A DNA stretch of 64,000 nucleotides from Amycolatopsis suaedae (GTDB lineage Bacteria; Actinomycetota; Actinomycetes; Mycobacteriales; Pseudonocardiaceae). The stretch covers positions 248,001 through 312,000 of the forward strand of contig NZ_SFCC01000007.1 of the NCBI RefSeq assembly GCF_004214935.1, given 5' to 3'. Shown here piece after piece: positions 37,092 to 45,635 of this stretch. Position 1 is the stretch's first letter; each line of letters starts with the position of its first letter. The translations under genes were made by a program, and so were the position numbers. The notes beneath the pieces are model-generated. The model did no database searches and was not told the DNA's origin. It saw only the letters and a program-made list of their open reading frames with translations.

Positions 37092-37139
37092 GTTTTGTGC
37101 GACGATCTACCCAGCAGGCGATATGCGCGAGAGGTTGGG

Positions 37140-37170
37140 TATTCTACGGACGAAACTGGAACAAGTTCCG
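37140..37170 (+). promoter_or_regulatory. Putative kstR promoter (TATTCT) with overlapping KstR box
   Basis: TATTCT (37140-37145) is a good -10 hexamer; no clear -35 is visible. TGGAACAAGTTCCG (37157-37170) downstream matches the KstR consensus except the final base and lies in the likely transcript start region, 18 bp before the kstR ATG. This arrangement implies autorepression. Confidence 0.65.
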
Positions 37171-37187
37171 GATCAGGGGGTTACACC

Positions 37188-37811
37188 ATGCCGGGAAAGG
37201 CGAAGGTCGCCGGCGGCAACGGCCTCGGCCGTCTGGGGGGCGATGAGCTGGGCTCGGCCGCCCAGCGCGACCGCCGCAAGCGGATCATCGACGCCACGCT
37301 GGCGCTGGCGTCCAAGGGCGGCTACGACGCCGTGCAGATGCGAGCGGTCGCCGAGAAGGCCGACGTCGCGCTCGGCACGCTGTACCGGTACTTCCCCTCC
37401 AAGATCCACCTGCTGGTGTCCGGTCTGGCCAGGGAGTTCGAGCGGGCACAGGACAAGCTGGAACGCGGCACCATCCCCGGCGACACGGCGGCCGAGCGGC
37501 TGATGTTCGTGCTGGGCCGCAACACCCGGCTCATGCAGCGCGACCCGCACCTGACCGAGGCCATGGTGCGGGCGTTCATGTTCGCCGACACCACGGCCGC
37601 CGCCGAGGTGGAGCACGTCGGCAGGCTGATGGAGAACATGTTCGCCAAGGCCATGGGCATCGACGAGCCGTCCGAGTCCGACCGCGACGTCTTCCACGTG
37701 ATCGCCGACGTGTGGATGGCCAACCTGGTCGCCTGGGTCACCCGCCGCGCCTCCGCCGCCGACGTGGCCAACCGCCTGGAGCTGTCCGTCCACCTGCTGC
37801 TGGACAAGTAA
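37188..37811 (+). CDS. kstR: KstR, TetR-family master repressor of cholesterol catabolism
   Basis: A 207-residue TetR regulator, very close to mycobacterial KstR: ELGSAAQRDRRKRIIDATLA, ASKGGYDAVQMRAVAEKADV and ALGTLYRYFPSKIHLLVSGL form the DNA-binding domain (about residues 22-75), and VWMANLVAWVTRRASAADVA lies in the ligand domain. KstR is released by 3-ketosteroid-CoA intermediates. The matching boxes at 20271, 21894, 21951, 32268, 37078 and 37157 define its local regulon. The ATG at 37188 follows CAGGGGG; the N-terminal MPGKAKVAGGNGLGRLGG is longer than in mycobacteria. Confidence 0.95.
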   Translation: MPGKAKVAGGNGLGRLGGDELGSAAQRDRRKRIIDATLALASKGGYDAVQMRAVAEKADVALGTLYRYFPSKIHLLVSGLAREFERAQDKLERGTIPGDTAAERLMFVLGRNTRLMQRDPHLTEAMVRAFMFADTTAAAEVEHVGRLMENMFAKAMGIDEPSESDRDVFHVIADVWMANLVAWVTRRASAADVANRLELSVHLLLDK

Positions 37812-37831
37812 CCAGGCGGCTGGCCCGGCGC

Positions 37832-38821
37832 TCAGGCGGTGAGCTTCGGCAGCACGTCGCGGCCGAAGGTCTCGACCCACTCCTTCTGGTTGCGGCCGAC
37901 GTTGTGCAGGTAGATGCGATTGAAGCCGGCGTCGATGAACTTCTGCAGCGCCGCCCGGTGCACGTCCGGGTCGGCCGAGATGACCATCCGGCCCTCGAAG
38001 TCCTCCGGCCGCACCAGCTTCGCCATCTGCTCGAAGTCGAACGGCGAGCGGACGTCGGCCTTCGGGAACTTCATCCCGCCGTTGGGCCATTGCTCCATCG
38101 CGTTGCGCAGCGCTTCCTCGTCGGTCTGCGCCCAGGACAGGTGGACTTGCAGCAGCTTCGGCATGCTGTCCGGGTCCTTGCCTGCCTTGCGGGCACCCTT
38201 ACCGAAGTTGTCGAGGATGCCGGCCAGCTTCTCCAGCGACGCCCCCGGCGTGATGATGCCGTCGGCCAGCTCGCCGGTCTTGCGCGAGGTGTACGGCCCG
38301 GCCGAGGCGATGTAGATGGGCGGCGGGGTGTCCGGCAGGGTCCACAGCCGCGTGGTGTGCAGCTTGAAGAACTCGCCGCTGTGCTTGACGTCGTTGCCGG
38401 TGAACAGCTTCTTGATGATCTCCAGCGCCTCGAGCATGCGCCGGACACGCTCCGGCGCCTCCGGCCAGTAACCGCCGATGATGTGCTCGTTCAGCGCCTC
38501 ACCGGAGCCGATGCCCAGCCACGTACGGCCGGGGTAGGTCGCCTCCAGCGTGGCCGCGGCCTGCGCGACCATCGACGGGTGGAGCCGGAACGACGGGCAG
38601 GTGACGCCGGGGCCGAGGTCACCGGTGGTGTTCTCGGCCAGCGACGCCAGCACACTCCAGACGAACGAGGCCTCGCCCTGCGCCGGAACCCAGGGCTGGA
38701 AGTGGTCAGCGGCCATCTGACCGGAGAATCCGTGCTGTTCGGCCAGGGCGGCGATCTCGATGCTCTCCCTCGGGGAGAACTGCTCCAGCGCCGCGGCTAT
38801 CCCGATTTGTACTTCACTCAC
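37832..38821 (-). CDS. F420-dependent luciferase-like oxidoreductase (Fgd/hydroxymycolate dehydrogenase-like)
   Basis: A 329-residue member of the luciferase-like F420 family, G6PDH-related subgroup. The N-terminal SPRESIEIAALAEQHGFSGQ and AADHFQPWVPAQGEASFVWS are strongly typical of F420-dependent glucose-6-phosphate dehydrogenase-like proteins, with GPGVTCPSFRLHPSMVAQAA and WLGIGSGEALNEH following. The exact substrate cannot be set, as the family includes Fgd and several alcohol dehydrogenases. GTG at 38821. It is convergent with kstR over 20 bp with no obvious terminator. F420 cofactor use suits an actinobacterium. Confidence 0.85.
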   Translation of the reverse strand: MSEVQIGIAAALEQFSPRESIEIAALAEQHGFSGQMAADHFQPWVPAQGEASFVWSVLASLAENTTGDLGPGVTCPSFRLHPSMVAQAAATLEATYPGRTWLGIGSGEALNEHIIGGYWPEAPERVRRMLEALEIIKKLFTGNDVKHSGEFFKLHTTRLWTLPDTPPPIYIASAGPYTSRKTGELADGIITPGASLEKLAGILDNFGKGARKAGKDPDSMPKLLQVHLSWAQTDEEALRNAMEQWPNGGMKFPKADVRSPFDFEQMAKLVRPEDFEGRMVISADPDVHRAALQKFIDAGFNRIYLHNVGRNQKEWVETFGRDVLPKLTA

Positions 38822-38924
38822 AAGCCTGACAACCCTTCTCGCCGGTGAACCATTCCCAACCTACCGCGCTCCGGCGAGCGGCACCTATGGCGATATGTCC
38901 ACCGTGGAGGGTCCGCCCCGCACC

Positions 38925-39043
38925 GGTCGGGCCGTCGGCGTCTGGACTGACGAGCCCAAAGGCCGCCCAGCGGCCGACGGCGAGGAGGGAAGACGCCGAC
39001 CGAAGGGCCCGACCGCGCCCGCGGCGAAGCCAGGGCAGAAGAC
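38925..39043 (+). repeat. About 118-bp structured repeat, copy 1
   Basis: Outer arms GGTCGGGCC and GGCCCGACC plus CGGCGTCT and AGACGCCG flank TGGACTGACGAGCCCAAAG and an inner hairpin GGCCGC-cca-GCGGCC, then CGACGGCGAGGAGGGAAG. A tail GCGCCCG...GCGAAGC.AGGGCA follows. Copies lie at 39708-39826 (same orientation) and 54826-54945 (opposite). Copy 1 directly abuts the stop of the DUF4383 gene. The rest of 38822-38924 shows nothing recognisable. Confidence 0.85.
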
Positions 39044-39628
39044 TCAGTGCGGGCGGAGGTGCCAGCGGCCCTTGCGCTGCGGGCGGGCCTGCTCGTCCGC
39101 CGTGTCCGCGGCTGGGACCGGCTCGGTCACCGTGTCGGCCCTGGCCGGCGACTCGGCGACGCCGGTGTCCGCCTCGGGCACCTGGGCGACCTTGCGGGCA
39201 GGCATCACGGCGATCAGCAGGCCGACCAGCGCGCTGACGCCGTGCAGCCAGTTGTCCGCCGTGTTCAGGTTCAGCGGGTTACCCAGGCCGGACACCGGGT
39301 TCATGGAGAACACCCCGGCGATGGCCAGGCCCCACAGGAACACCGCGCCGTAGGCGATGAGCAGCAGCCACCCGAACGTGCGGGCGGTCCCCGATCGGGT
39401 GGCCATCAGGACGCCGAGCAGGCCGATGACCAGGTGGACCAGGTTGTGCAGCGGGTTGATGGCGAAGCCGAGCAGCGTGGCGTGATCGTGGTCGGCGAAC
39501 CCGACGAAACCGGTCCGCACCAGTCCGATGATTCCGAACACCAGGAACACCAAGCCGACCAGCCCGGCCAGGACCTGGGCGGGCTGGAGTCCGGCAACAC
39601 CGATTCGAGCGTGTCGTGAACGAGCCAT
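39044..39628 (-). CDS. DUF4383 family membrane protein
   Basis: A 194-residue protein with four predicted transmembrane helices: about residues 16-37 (VLAGLVGLVFLVFGIIGLV), 58-77 (LHNLVHLVIGLLGVLM), 84-104 (FGWLLLIAYGAVFLWGLA) and 128-142 (HGVSALVGLLIAVMP). The central NPLHNLVHLVIGLLG and LNTADNWLHG segments are the signature of the DUF4383 family. The C-terminal 50 residues are charged and probably cytoplasmic. Function is unknown. It sits between two copies of the 118-bp repeat. Confidence 0.85.
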   Translation of the reverse strand: MARSRHARIGVAGLQPAQVLAGLVGLVFLVFGIIGLVRTGFVGFADHDHATLLGFAINPLHNLVHLVIGLLGVLMATRSGTARTFGWLLLIAYGAVFLWGLAIAGVFSMNPVSGLGNPLNLNTADNWLHGVSALVGLLIAVMPARKVAQVPEADTGVAESPARADTVTEPVPAADTADEQARPQRKGRWHLRPH

Positions 39629-39707
39629 GACCTTCTCCCGTCACCGAGCGCGCCCGGCTGGCACGCACGCGTGGCGGTGAATTACCCGAACCTTAGATAC
39701 CGCAAAC

Positions 39708-39826
39708 CGGTCGGGCCGGCGGCGTCTGGACTGACGAGCCCAAAGCTCGCGCAGCGAGCGACGGCGAGGAGGGAAGACGCCGACTGAAGGGCCCGACCGC
39801 GCCCGCAGCGAAGCAAGGGCAGACAA
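39708..39826 (+). repeat. About 118-bp structured repeat, copy 2
   Basis: Same layout as copy 1, but the inner stem reads GCTCGC-gca-GCGAGC instead of GGCCGC-cca-GCGGCC, so paired bases changed together. It lies between the icmF stop (39836) and the DUF4383 start, 10 bp from the end of icmF. Confidence 0.85.
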
Positions 39827-39835
39827 CACCGCGCG

Positions 39836-42800
39836 TCACACGTTACGGCGATACTGGCCGCCGACCTCGAAGAACGCCTCGGTGATCTGGCCGAGCGAGC
39901 ACACCCTCGCCGCGTCCATCAGCACGCCGAACAGGTTCTCGTCACCCCGCGTGGCCGCCTCCCGCAGCGTCTTCAGCGCCTGCTGCGCCTCCGCGCGGTG
40001 CCGCTCGTGGAAGTCGGCCAGCCGGTCCAGCTGCGACTGCTTCTCCTCCTCGGTCGCCCTGGCCAGCTCGACCTCGACCTCGTCGTCCTCGGGGTTGGGG
40101 TTGCGGAACGTGTTGACGCCGATGATCGGCAGCGTGCCCTCGTGCTTGAGCCGCTCGTAGCGCATCGACTCGTCCTGGATCCGGCCACGCTGGTAGCCGG
40201 TCTCCATGGCGCCGAGCACGCCGCCGCGCTCGGAGATCCGGTCGAACTCGGCCAGCACGGCCTCCTCGACCAGGTCGGTCAGCTCGTCGACGATGAACGA
40301 GCCCTGCAACGGGTTCTCGTTCTTGGACAGGCCCCACTCCCGGTTGATGATCATCTGGATGGCCATCGCCCGGCGGACGGAGTTCTGGCTGGGCGTGGTG
40401 ATGGCCTCGTCGTAGGCGTTGGTGTGCAACGAGTTCGCGTTGTCGTACAGCGCGCACAGCGCCTGCAGCGTGGTGCGGATGTCGTTGAAGCTCATCTCCT
40501 GCGCGTGCAGCGAACGGCCGGAGGTCTGCACGTGGTACTTGAGCTTCTGCGACCGCTCGTTCGCGCCGTAACGGTCCCGCATGGCCACCGCCCAGATGCG
40601 GCGGGCGACCCGGCCCAGCACCGTGTACTCGGCGTCCATCCCGTTGGAGAAGAAGAACGACAGGTTGGGCGCGAAGTCGTCGATGTCCATCCCTCGCGCG
40701 AGGTAGGACTCGACGTAGGTGAACCCGTTGGCGAGCGTGAACGCCAGCTGCGAGATGGGGTTCGCCCCCGCCTCGGCGATGTGGTAGCCGGAGATCGACA
40801 CCGAGTAGAAGTTGCGTACCCCGTGCTGGATGAACCACTCCTGGATGTCGGCCATCATCCGCAGGCTGAACTCGGTGGAGAAGATGCAGGTGTTCTGCCC
40901 CTGGTCCTCCTTGAGGATGTCGGCCTGCACGGTGCCGCGTACGTTGCGCAGCGCCCACTCGCGCAGTTCGGCGTGTTCCTCGGCCGACGGCTCGCGGCCG
41001 TGCTCGGCGACGAACGCCTCGACCCGCTGGTCGATGGCGGTGTTGAGGAAGAACGCCAGGATCGTCGGCGCAGGGCCGTTGATCGTCATCGACACCGACG
41101 TCGTCGGGGCGGTGAGGTCGAATCCGTCGTAGAGGACCTTCATGTCCTCCAGCGTCGCGATGGACACACCGGAGGTGCCGACCTTGCCGTAGATGTCCGG
41201 GCGGGTCGCCGGGTCGTGGCCGTACAGCGTCACCGAGTCGAACGCCGTGGACAGGCGCTTGGCCTCCGAGTCGGCCGACAGGTACTTGAACCGGCGGTTG
41301 GTGCGGAAGGCGTCGCCCTCGCCCGCGAACATCCGTGCCGGGTCTTCGCCTTCCCGCTTGAACGGGAACACCCCGGCGGTGAACGGGAAGTAGCCCGGCA
41401 GGTTCTCCCTGCGCAGGAACGACAGCAGCTCGCCGGGGTCGGTGTAGCGAGGCAGCGCCACCCGCGGGATCCGGCTGTCCGACAGCGTGTCGCGCCACAG
41501 CTGCGTGCGTAGTTCGCGGTCGCGCACGCGGACGACGAGTTCCTCACCGCGGTAGGACTCGGCCAGCTCGCGGTAACCGTCCAGCAGGCGGTCCGTCGCA
41601 CTGTCCACATCGGATTCGGCGGCGGACACCAGGCGTTCTATGGCGGCCACGTCGGCGTCCTCGCCCGCCAGTGCCTCCCTGGCCACCCGCAGCTGCTCAC
41701 GCCTGCGCAGCGCGGCGACCTGCTTGACCGTCAGGTCGTGGTAGTCACGCACCGTGTCGGCGATGTCGGCGAGGTAACGCACCCGCGACGGCGGGATGAT
41801 CGTGGAGGCGTCGGTGGACACCTTGCCCGTCACCGCGGGCAGCAGGCCGGCGGACACGGACAGGCCACGCTCGGCCAGCAGGTCACGCAGGTGCTGGTAG
41901 AGCGCGGTGACACCGTCGTCGTTGAACTTGGCGGCGCTGGTGCCGTACACCGGCATGTCCTCGGGGTCGGCGCCGAACGCCTCCCGGTTGCGGATGAGCT
42001 GGCGGGCCACGTCGCGGCGGGCGTCCTCGGCGCCGCGGCGCTCGAACTTGTTGATCGCCACCGTGTCGGCGAAGTCGAGCATGTCGATCTTCTCCAGCTG
42101 CGACGCGGCGCCGAACTCCGGCGTCATCACGTACAGCGAGGTGTCGACGTGGTCGACGATCCCGGCGTCGCCCTGGCCGATGCCCGGCGTCTCGACGATC
42201 ACCAGGTCGTAGCCCGCGGCCTTGCAGGCCAGTACGGCCTCGTCGAGCCCGGCGGGGATCTCCCCGCTGGTGGTCCGGGTGGCCAGCGAGCGGAAGAAGA
42301 CCGGGCTGCCGTCGAGGCAGTTCATCCGGATGCGGTCGCCCAGCAGCGCGCCGCCGCCGCGCCGCCGCGACGGGTCGACGGCCAGCACCGCGATGCGCAG
42401 CTTGTCCTCCTGGTCCAGCCGGAAGCGGCGGACCAGCTCGTCGGTCAGCGACGACTTGCCCGAGCCACCCGTTCCGGTGATGCCGAGGACCGGTACCTGC
42501 CGCTTGTTCGCGGTCTCGGTGATGGCCGACAGCCAGCCGTCCGGCAGGTTCTCGGCCTGGAGCTGGGTGATGACCCTGGCCAGCGTCGGGACGTCGCCGG
42601 CCATCAGGTCGTCCAGCGAGGCGGGCGGGACGGCCGCGAGGTCGGTGTCGCACTCGCGGATCATCAGGTTGATCATGCCGGGAAGGCCCATGGTCTGGCC
42701 GTCGTCCGGCGAGAAGATGCGTGCGACGCCGCGCGAGTGCAGCAGCTCGATCTCCTCGCGGACGATCACGCCGCCGCCCCCGCCGTAGACGCGGATGTGG

Positions 42801-43075
42801 CCGGCGCCGCGCTCGGCCAGCAGCTCCACCAGGTAGCTGAAGTACTCGACGTGCCCGCCCTGGTAGGCGCTGACGGCGATGCCCTGAACGTCCTCGGCGA
42901 TGGCCGCCGTGGCGACCTCGTCGACCGACCGGTTGTGCCCGAGGTGCACCACCTCGGCCCCCTGCGACTGCAGGATCCTGCGCATGATGTTGATCGACGC
43001 GTCGTGCCCGTCGAACAGGCTGGACGCGGTCACGAACCGGACGGGGTTCGCCGGGATGTGCAGCTCGGCGCTCAT
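39836..43075 (-). CDS. icmF: IcmF, fused coenzyme-B12-dependent acyl-CoA mutase
   Basis: A 1079-residue three-part enzyme. The B12-binding domain (residues about 12-145) carries DGHDAS with H24 as cobalt ligand. A central MeaI-type GTPase chaperone domain (about 195-420) has the P-loop GTGGSGKSS (201-209) and ETPGIGQGDAG. The C-terminal mutase barrel (about 540-1079) follows, with GTVQADILKEDQGQNTCIFS. IcmF interconverts isobutyryl-CoA and n-butyryl-CoA (some act on isovaleryl- or pivalyl-CoA), using its own GTPase for cofactor loading. Single gene with its own leaderless-type promoter at 43082-43109. ATG 43075. Confidence 0.93.
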   Translation of the reverse strand: MSAELHIPANPVRFVTASSLFDGHDASINIMRRILQSQGAEVVHLGHNRSVDEVATAAIAEDVQGIAVSAYQGGHVEYFSYLVELLAERGAGHIRVYGGGGGVIVREEIELLHSRGVARIFSPDDGQTMGLPGMINLMIRECDTDLAAVPPASLDDLMAGDVPTLARVITQLQAENLPDGWLSAITETANKRQVPVLGITGTGGSGKSSLTDELVRRFRLDQEDKLRIAVLAVDPSRRRGGGALLGDRIRMNCLDGSPVFFRSLATRTTSGEIPAGLDEAVLACKAAGYDLVIVETPGIGQGDAGIVDHVDTSLYVMTPEFGAASQLEKIDMLDFADTVAINKFERRGAEDARRDVARQLIRNREAFGADPEDMPVYGTSAAKFNDDGVTALYQHLRDLLAERGLSVSAGLLPAVTGKVSTDASTIIPPSRVRYLADIADTVRDYHDLTVKQVAALRRREQLRVAREALAGEDADVAAIERLVSAAESDVDSATDRLLDGYRELAESYRGEELVVRVRDRELRTQLWRDTLSDSRIPRVALPRYTDPGELLSFLRRENLPGYFPFTAGVFPFKREGEDPARMFAGEGDAFRTNRRFKYLSADSEAKRLSTAFDSVTLYGHDPATRPDIYGKVGTSGVSIATLEDMKVLYDGFDLTAPTTSVSMTINGPAPTILAFFLNTAIDQRVEAFVAEHGREPSAEEHAELREWALRNVRGTVQADILKEDQGQNTCIFSTEFSLRMMADIQEWFIQHGVRNFYSVSISGYHIAEAGANPISQLAFTLANGFTYVESYLARGMDIDDFAPNLSFFFSNGMDAEYTVLGRVARRIWAVAMRDRYGANERSQKLKYHVQTSGRSLHAQEMSFNDIRTTLQALCALYDNANSLHTNAYDEAITTPSQNSVRRAMAIQMIINREWGLSKNENPLQGSFIVDELTDLVEEAVLAEFDRISERGGVLGAMETGYQRGRIQDESMRYERLKHEGTLPIIGVNTFRNPNPEDDEVEVELARATEEEKQSQLDRLADFHERHRAEAQQALKTLREAATRGDENLFGVLMDAARVCSLGQITEAFFEVGGQYRRNV

Positions 43076-43076
43076 C

Positions 43077-43109
43077 CTTCCAAAATACTTGGAAGCCCGA
43101 CTATTTCAA
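43077..43109 (-). promoter_or_regulatory. Leaderless-type icmF promoter overlapped by a palindrome
   Basis: Read leftward: TTGAAA (43109-43104), a 16-bp spacer, then TATTTT (43087-43082), and six bases later the icmF ATG. This -10 to start distance would place transcription initiation at the start codon. The perfect inverted repeat CTTCCAA-5-TTGGAAG (43077-43095) spans the -10 box and GGAAGG, a likely operator for an unidentified regulator. Confidence 0.6.
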
Positions 43110-43884
43110 ACCCAACGTTCTGTGGCCCCGGTAACTACGCCCGGACACACATGACGGCCACCTTCACCAGGTCCGACACAGGACCCCGGCGAAGTCGGGC
43201 GTCGGCGTGAGCAGGGGAGCTTTACTGGCGAAGAAGGGTAGTAGAGCTCCCTCGCTGCCTTACGGGTGTGACTGGTGGGACTGCCGTGGCCTGCGATGCC
43301 AGCGGGACACCTGGGATCGCGTGAAAGCCGAGTTCCTCTCGCCAGACGTGATGAAGGTGGCCTTCACGTACCCGACGCGAACCCGTCACACGGGCACACC
43401 TGTCACACCGGCACCAGCCAGCACACCCACCCCACCAGCCACCACGAACGAGACAACACCCCCGGCACCCCGCCGCCACCAACGGCACCATACTTGCGCG
43501 ACACGCAACCACAGCGCCCCTGCCGACGCCCCAGGCCGTCGCTGCCCACGACTTTGCCGGGACCTGAGGTCCGACACGTGAGCAGGCCGCTCGGCGGGAC
43601 CGCGCAGGTCGGCATCTCGCCATCTGGACCGGGCGTGCCGTTCAGTGGGACCAGGTGGACGGGAACGTACAACTCGCGCGTCAGAACGTACGACTCGCGC
43701 GCAAGGGGTCGCTCACTCAGGGATGCCGGGCGGCGCGGCCTCACCAGTCACATCCGACCCAACCGCCACCACGAAAGAGACCCAGCAAACTCCCCCAATG
43801 TGGCATTGGGGAACTTCAAGTACCCCAATGCCACATTGGGAGCACACAGCACCCAGACTTTCGCCGCGGGGCGCCGGGCGAGGG
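43110..43884. repeat. 775-bp gene-free repeat region between icmF and cvnD
   Basis: No credible gene. It holds a partial CACCTTCACC...CCCGGCGAAGTCGGG unit (43158-43200), GATGAAGGTGGCCTTCACG (43350-43368), TTTGCCGGGACCTGA (43554-43568), and an inverted copy of the CGCGAGT/GTTCCC module (43630-43710, with CCGTTCAGTGGGACCAGG). The paired CCCCAATG palindromes lie at 43793-43840. The 43370-43500 stretch is rich in CACC and lacks structure. Confidence 0.7.
43793..43841. repeat. Paired CCCCAATG palindromes, copy 2
   Basis: CCCCAATG-TGG-CATTGGGG (43793-43811) and CCCCAATG-CCA-CATTGGG (43823-43840) are joined by a linker ending TTCAAGTA, the same arrangement as at 4393-4442. In the first palindrome the loop is the complement of that in the second, so the two hairpins face each other in opposite orientation. 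Confidence 0.8.
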
Positions 43885-44499
43885 TCAGACGCCCGCCTTC
43901 ACGCCGCGGCGGGCGATCCACTGGCGCATCGCGTACTCGACCATCGTGATCAGCGTCTGCTTCGTCGACTCGCGATCCCGCGCGTCGCAGCGCACGATCG
44001 GGATGCTCGGGTCGATCGACAGCGCCTCCCGCACGTCCTCGGTCTCGTGCTGCTGGACGCCGTCGAAGCAGTTGAGGCCGACGATGTAGGGCAGGCCCCT
44101 GTCCTCGAAGAAGTCGACCGGGGCGAACGAGTCGGCGAGGCGGCGGGTGTCGGCCAGCACGACCGCGCCGATGGCGCCACGCACCAGGTCGTCCCACATG
44201 AACCAGAACCGCTGCTGGCCCGGCGTGCCGAACAGGTACAGGATCAGGTCGTCGTCGAGCGACACCCTGCCGAAGTCCATCGCGACGGTCGTCGTCGACT
44301 TGTTCGGCGTGGCCTCGAGGTCGTCGATGCCCGCACTGGCGTCGGTCATCATCGCCTCGGTGGTCAGCGGGACGATCTCCGACACCGACCCGACGAAGGT
44401 CGTCTTGCCCGCTCCGAACCCGCCGGCCACCACGATCTTGGCCGACGTCATCGTGGGCGGCGCGGTCTCCCGCTGTGTCCTAAAGCCGTCGGAGTCCAC
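43885..44499 (-). CDS. cvnD: CvnD, GTPase of the conservon
   Basis: A 204-residue Ras-like ATP/GTP-binding protein. The P-loop is GGFGAGKTT (residues 26-34) and the DxxG-type strand is LYLFGTPGQQRFWFMW, with a NCFD specificity turn in GLNCFDGVQ. Conservons (cvnA-B-C-D) are actinobacterial operons assembling a G-protein-coupled-like complex at the membrane. The GTG start overlaps the cvnC 3' end by 20 bp; an ATG 17 codons inside is an alternative start. It is the last gene of the operon. Confidence 0.9.
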   Translation of the reverse strand: MDSDGFRTQRETAPPTMTSAKIVVAGGFGAGKTTFVGSVSEIVPLTTEAMMTDASAGIDDLEATPNKSTTTVAMDFGRVSLDDDLILYLFGTPGQQRFWFMWDDLVRGAIGAVVLADTRRLADSFAPVDFFEDRGLPYIVGLNCFDGVQQHETEDVREALSIDPSIPIVRCDARDRESTKQTLITMVEYAMRQWIARRGVKAGV

Positions 44500-45139
44500 T
44501 CAACACCCTTTCCATCAACATCAGATGCGCCTCGGCGTTGTCGTCACCGGAAATGGTCCTGTGCACGGTGACCAGACCGGCGTCCGCGGCATCACTGATC
44601 AGAACTCTCGCCACACCGAGCGGCACCCGCAGCACCGAAACGATTTCGGCCACGGAGCGAGGGGTTCGGCATTCTTCCACGATCGAGCCGAACTCGATCT
44701 GCTCCCGCACGGCTTCGCCGACGTCGCCTTCCTTGCTGGAGATCAACGTCTCCAGCTCCAGCGCGTAGCTGGCCTTCGTCCGCCCGCCGGTGATCGCATA
44801 TGGACGGACGATCGACGTCTCCTCCAGCGGCGGCTCGGCCGCTGGCGGCTGTGGCGCACCCGCACCGGCGTCGAACAGCGGGTTCGCCGGAGCCGGCACG
44901 GGCGGGGAAACGGGGAACGGGGTGACGATCTCCGCCACCGGTGACGGGGGCGGGGTCATCGGACGACCCCGCCGATCGGCTTGTCCAGACGTTTCCGCGA
45001 AGTCAGCATGAGCATCTGCGTCCCTGTCCTTCTTGCGTTTACGACGTCCACGACCGGAATCCAGGGTCAGTCCGTTGAGGACGTCGGCGAAGGTGCCGTC
45101 GTCCCCGGTGCCCCCTGGTCGTTCCGGTCCCGTGCTCAT
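44480..45139 (-). CDS. cvnC: CvnC, DUF742 protein of the conservon
   Basis: A 219-residue protein. The N-terminal half (1-110) is Pro- and charge-rich and poorly conserved. The C-terminal half is a DUF742 winged-helix-like domain: SIVRPYAITGGRTKASYALE (about residues 109-128), QIEFGSIVEECRTPRSVAEI and PLGVARVLISDAADAGLVTV. It is thought to bind the CvnD GTPase. It lies 7 bp after cvnB and overlaps cvnD. Confidence 0.9.
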   Translation of the reverse strand: MSTGPERPGGTGDDGTFADVLNGLTLDSGRGRRKRKKDRDADAHADFAETSGQADRRGRPMTPPPSPVAEIVTPFPVSPPVPAPANPLFDAGAGAPQPPAAEPPLEETSIVRPYAITGGRTKASYALELETLISSKEGDVGEAVREQIEFGSIVEECRTPRSVAEIVSVLRVPLGVARVLISDAADAGLVTVHRTISGDDNAEAHLMLMERVLSGLRRL

Positions 45140-45146
45140 CGGTCAA

Positions 45147-45635
45147 TCATCCCACTGGTTCACCAATGAGGGACCCCCCAGCACCCTGCAGCTGGGCCCG
45201 CAGCTCGGGCGTGAGGATCTGGCCGACGCGGTCGACCAGCAGGGTCATCTCGTAGGCGACCTGGCCGATGTCGCAGTTCGGCGCGGCCAGCACGGCGAGG
45301 CATGAGCCGTCGCTGATCGACATCAGCACCATGATGCCCAGCTCCATCTCGACGACGGTCTCCTTGACCGCACCGGCCTCGAAGCACCGCGCCGCACCCT
45401 GGGTCAGGCTGACCAGGCCGGACGCGACGGCGGCCAGCTGATCGGCCCGGTCCAGCGGGAGCCGGTTGGACGCGGTCAGCAGCAGACCGTCCGCGGACAC
45501 CACGACGGCATGGGCGACGCCGGGCACCCGCTCGGCGAACTCGTTGACCAGCCAACCGAACTGGTTCTGCGGGGGTTGTGCATCCGCGCCCCGCACCGGG
45601 GACCACCCCCTGCGCGGCGAACCTGACGAGGTCAT
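45147..45635 (-). CDS. cvnB: CvnB, roadblock/LC7 protein of the conservon
   Basis: A 162-residue roadblock/LC7-domain protein. FGWLVNEFAERVPGVAHAVV starts the domain at about residue 26, followed by VSADGLLLTASNRLPLDRAD and a beta strand MVLMSISDGSCLAVLAAPNC. Such proteins act as GTPase partners or regulators in conservons. The ATG at 45635 overlaps the cvnA stop as ATGA. Confidence 0.92.
   Translation of the reverse strand: MTSSGSPRRGWSPVRGADAQPPQNQFGWLVNEFAERVPGVAHAVVVSADGLLLTASNRLPLDRADQLAAVASGLVSLTQGAARCFEAGAVKETVVEMELGIMVLMSISDGSCLAVLAAPNCDIGQVAYEMTLLVDRVGQILTPELRAQLQGAGGSLIGEPVG

Noticed and set aside
43207..43949. Frames of 124 to 224 residues in the repeat region after icmF
   Set aside because: They run through known repeat modules in several phases and lack ribosome sites.
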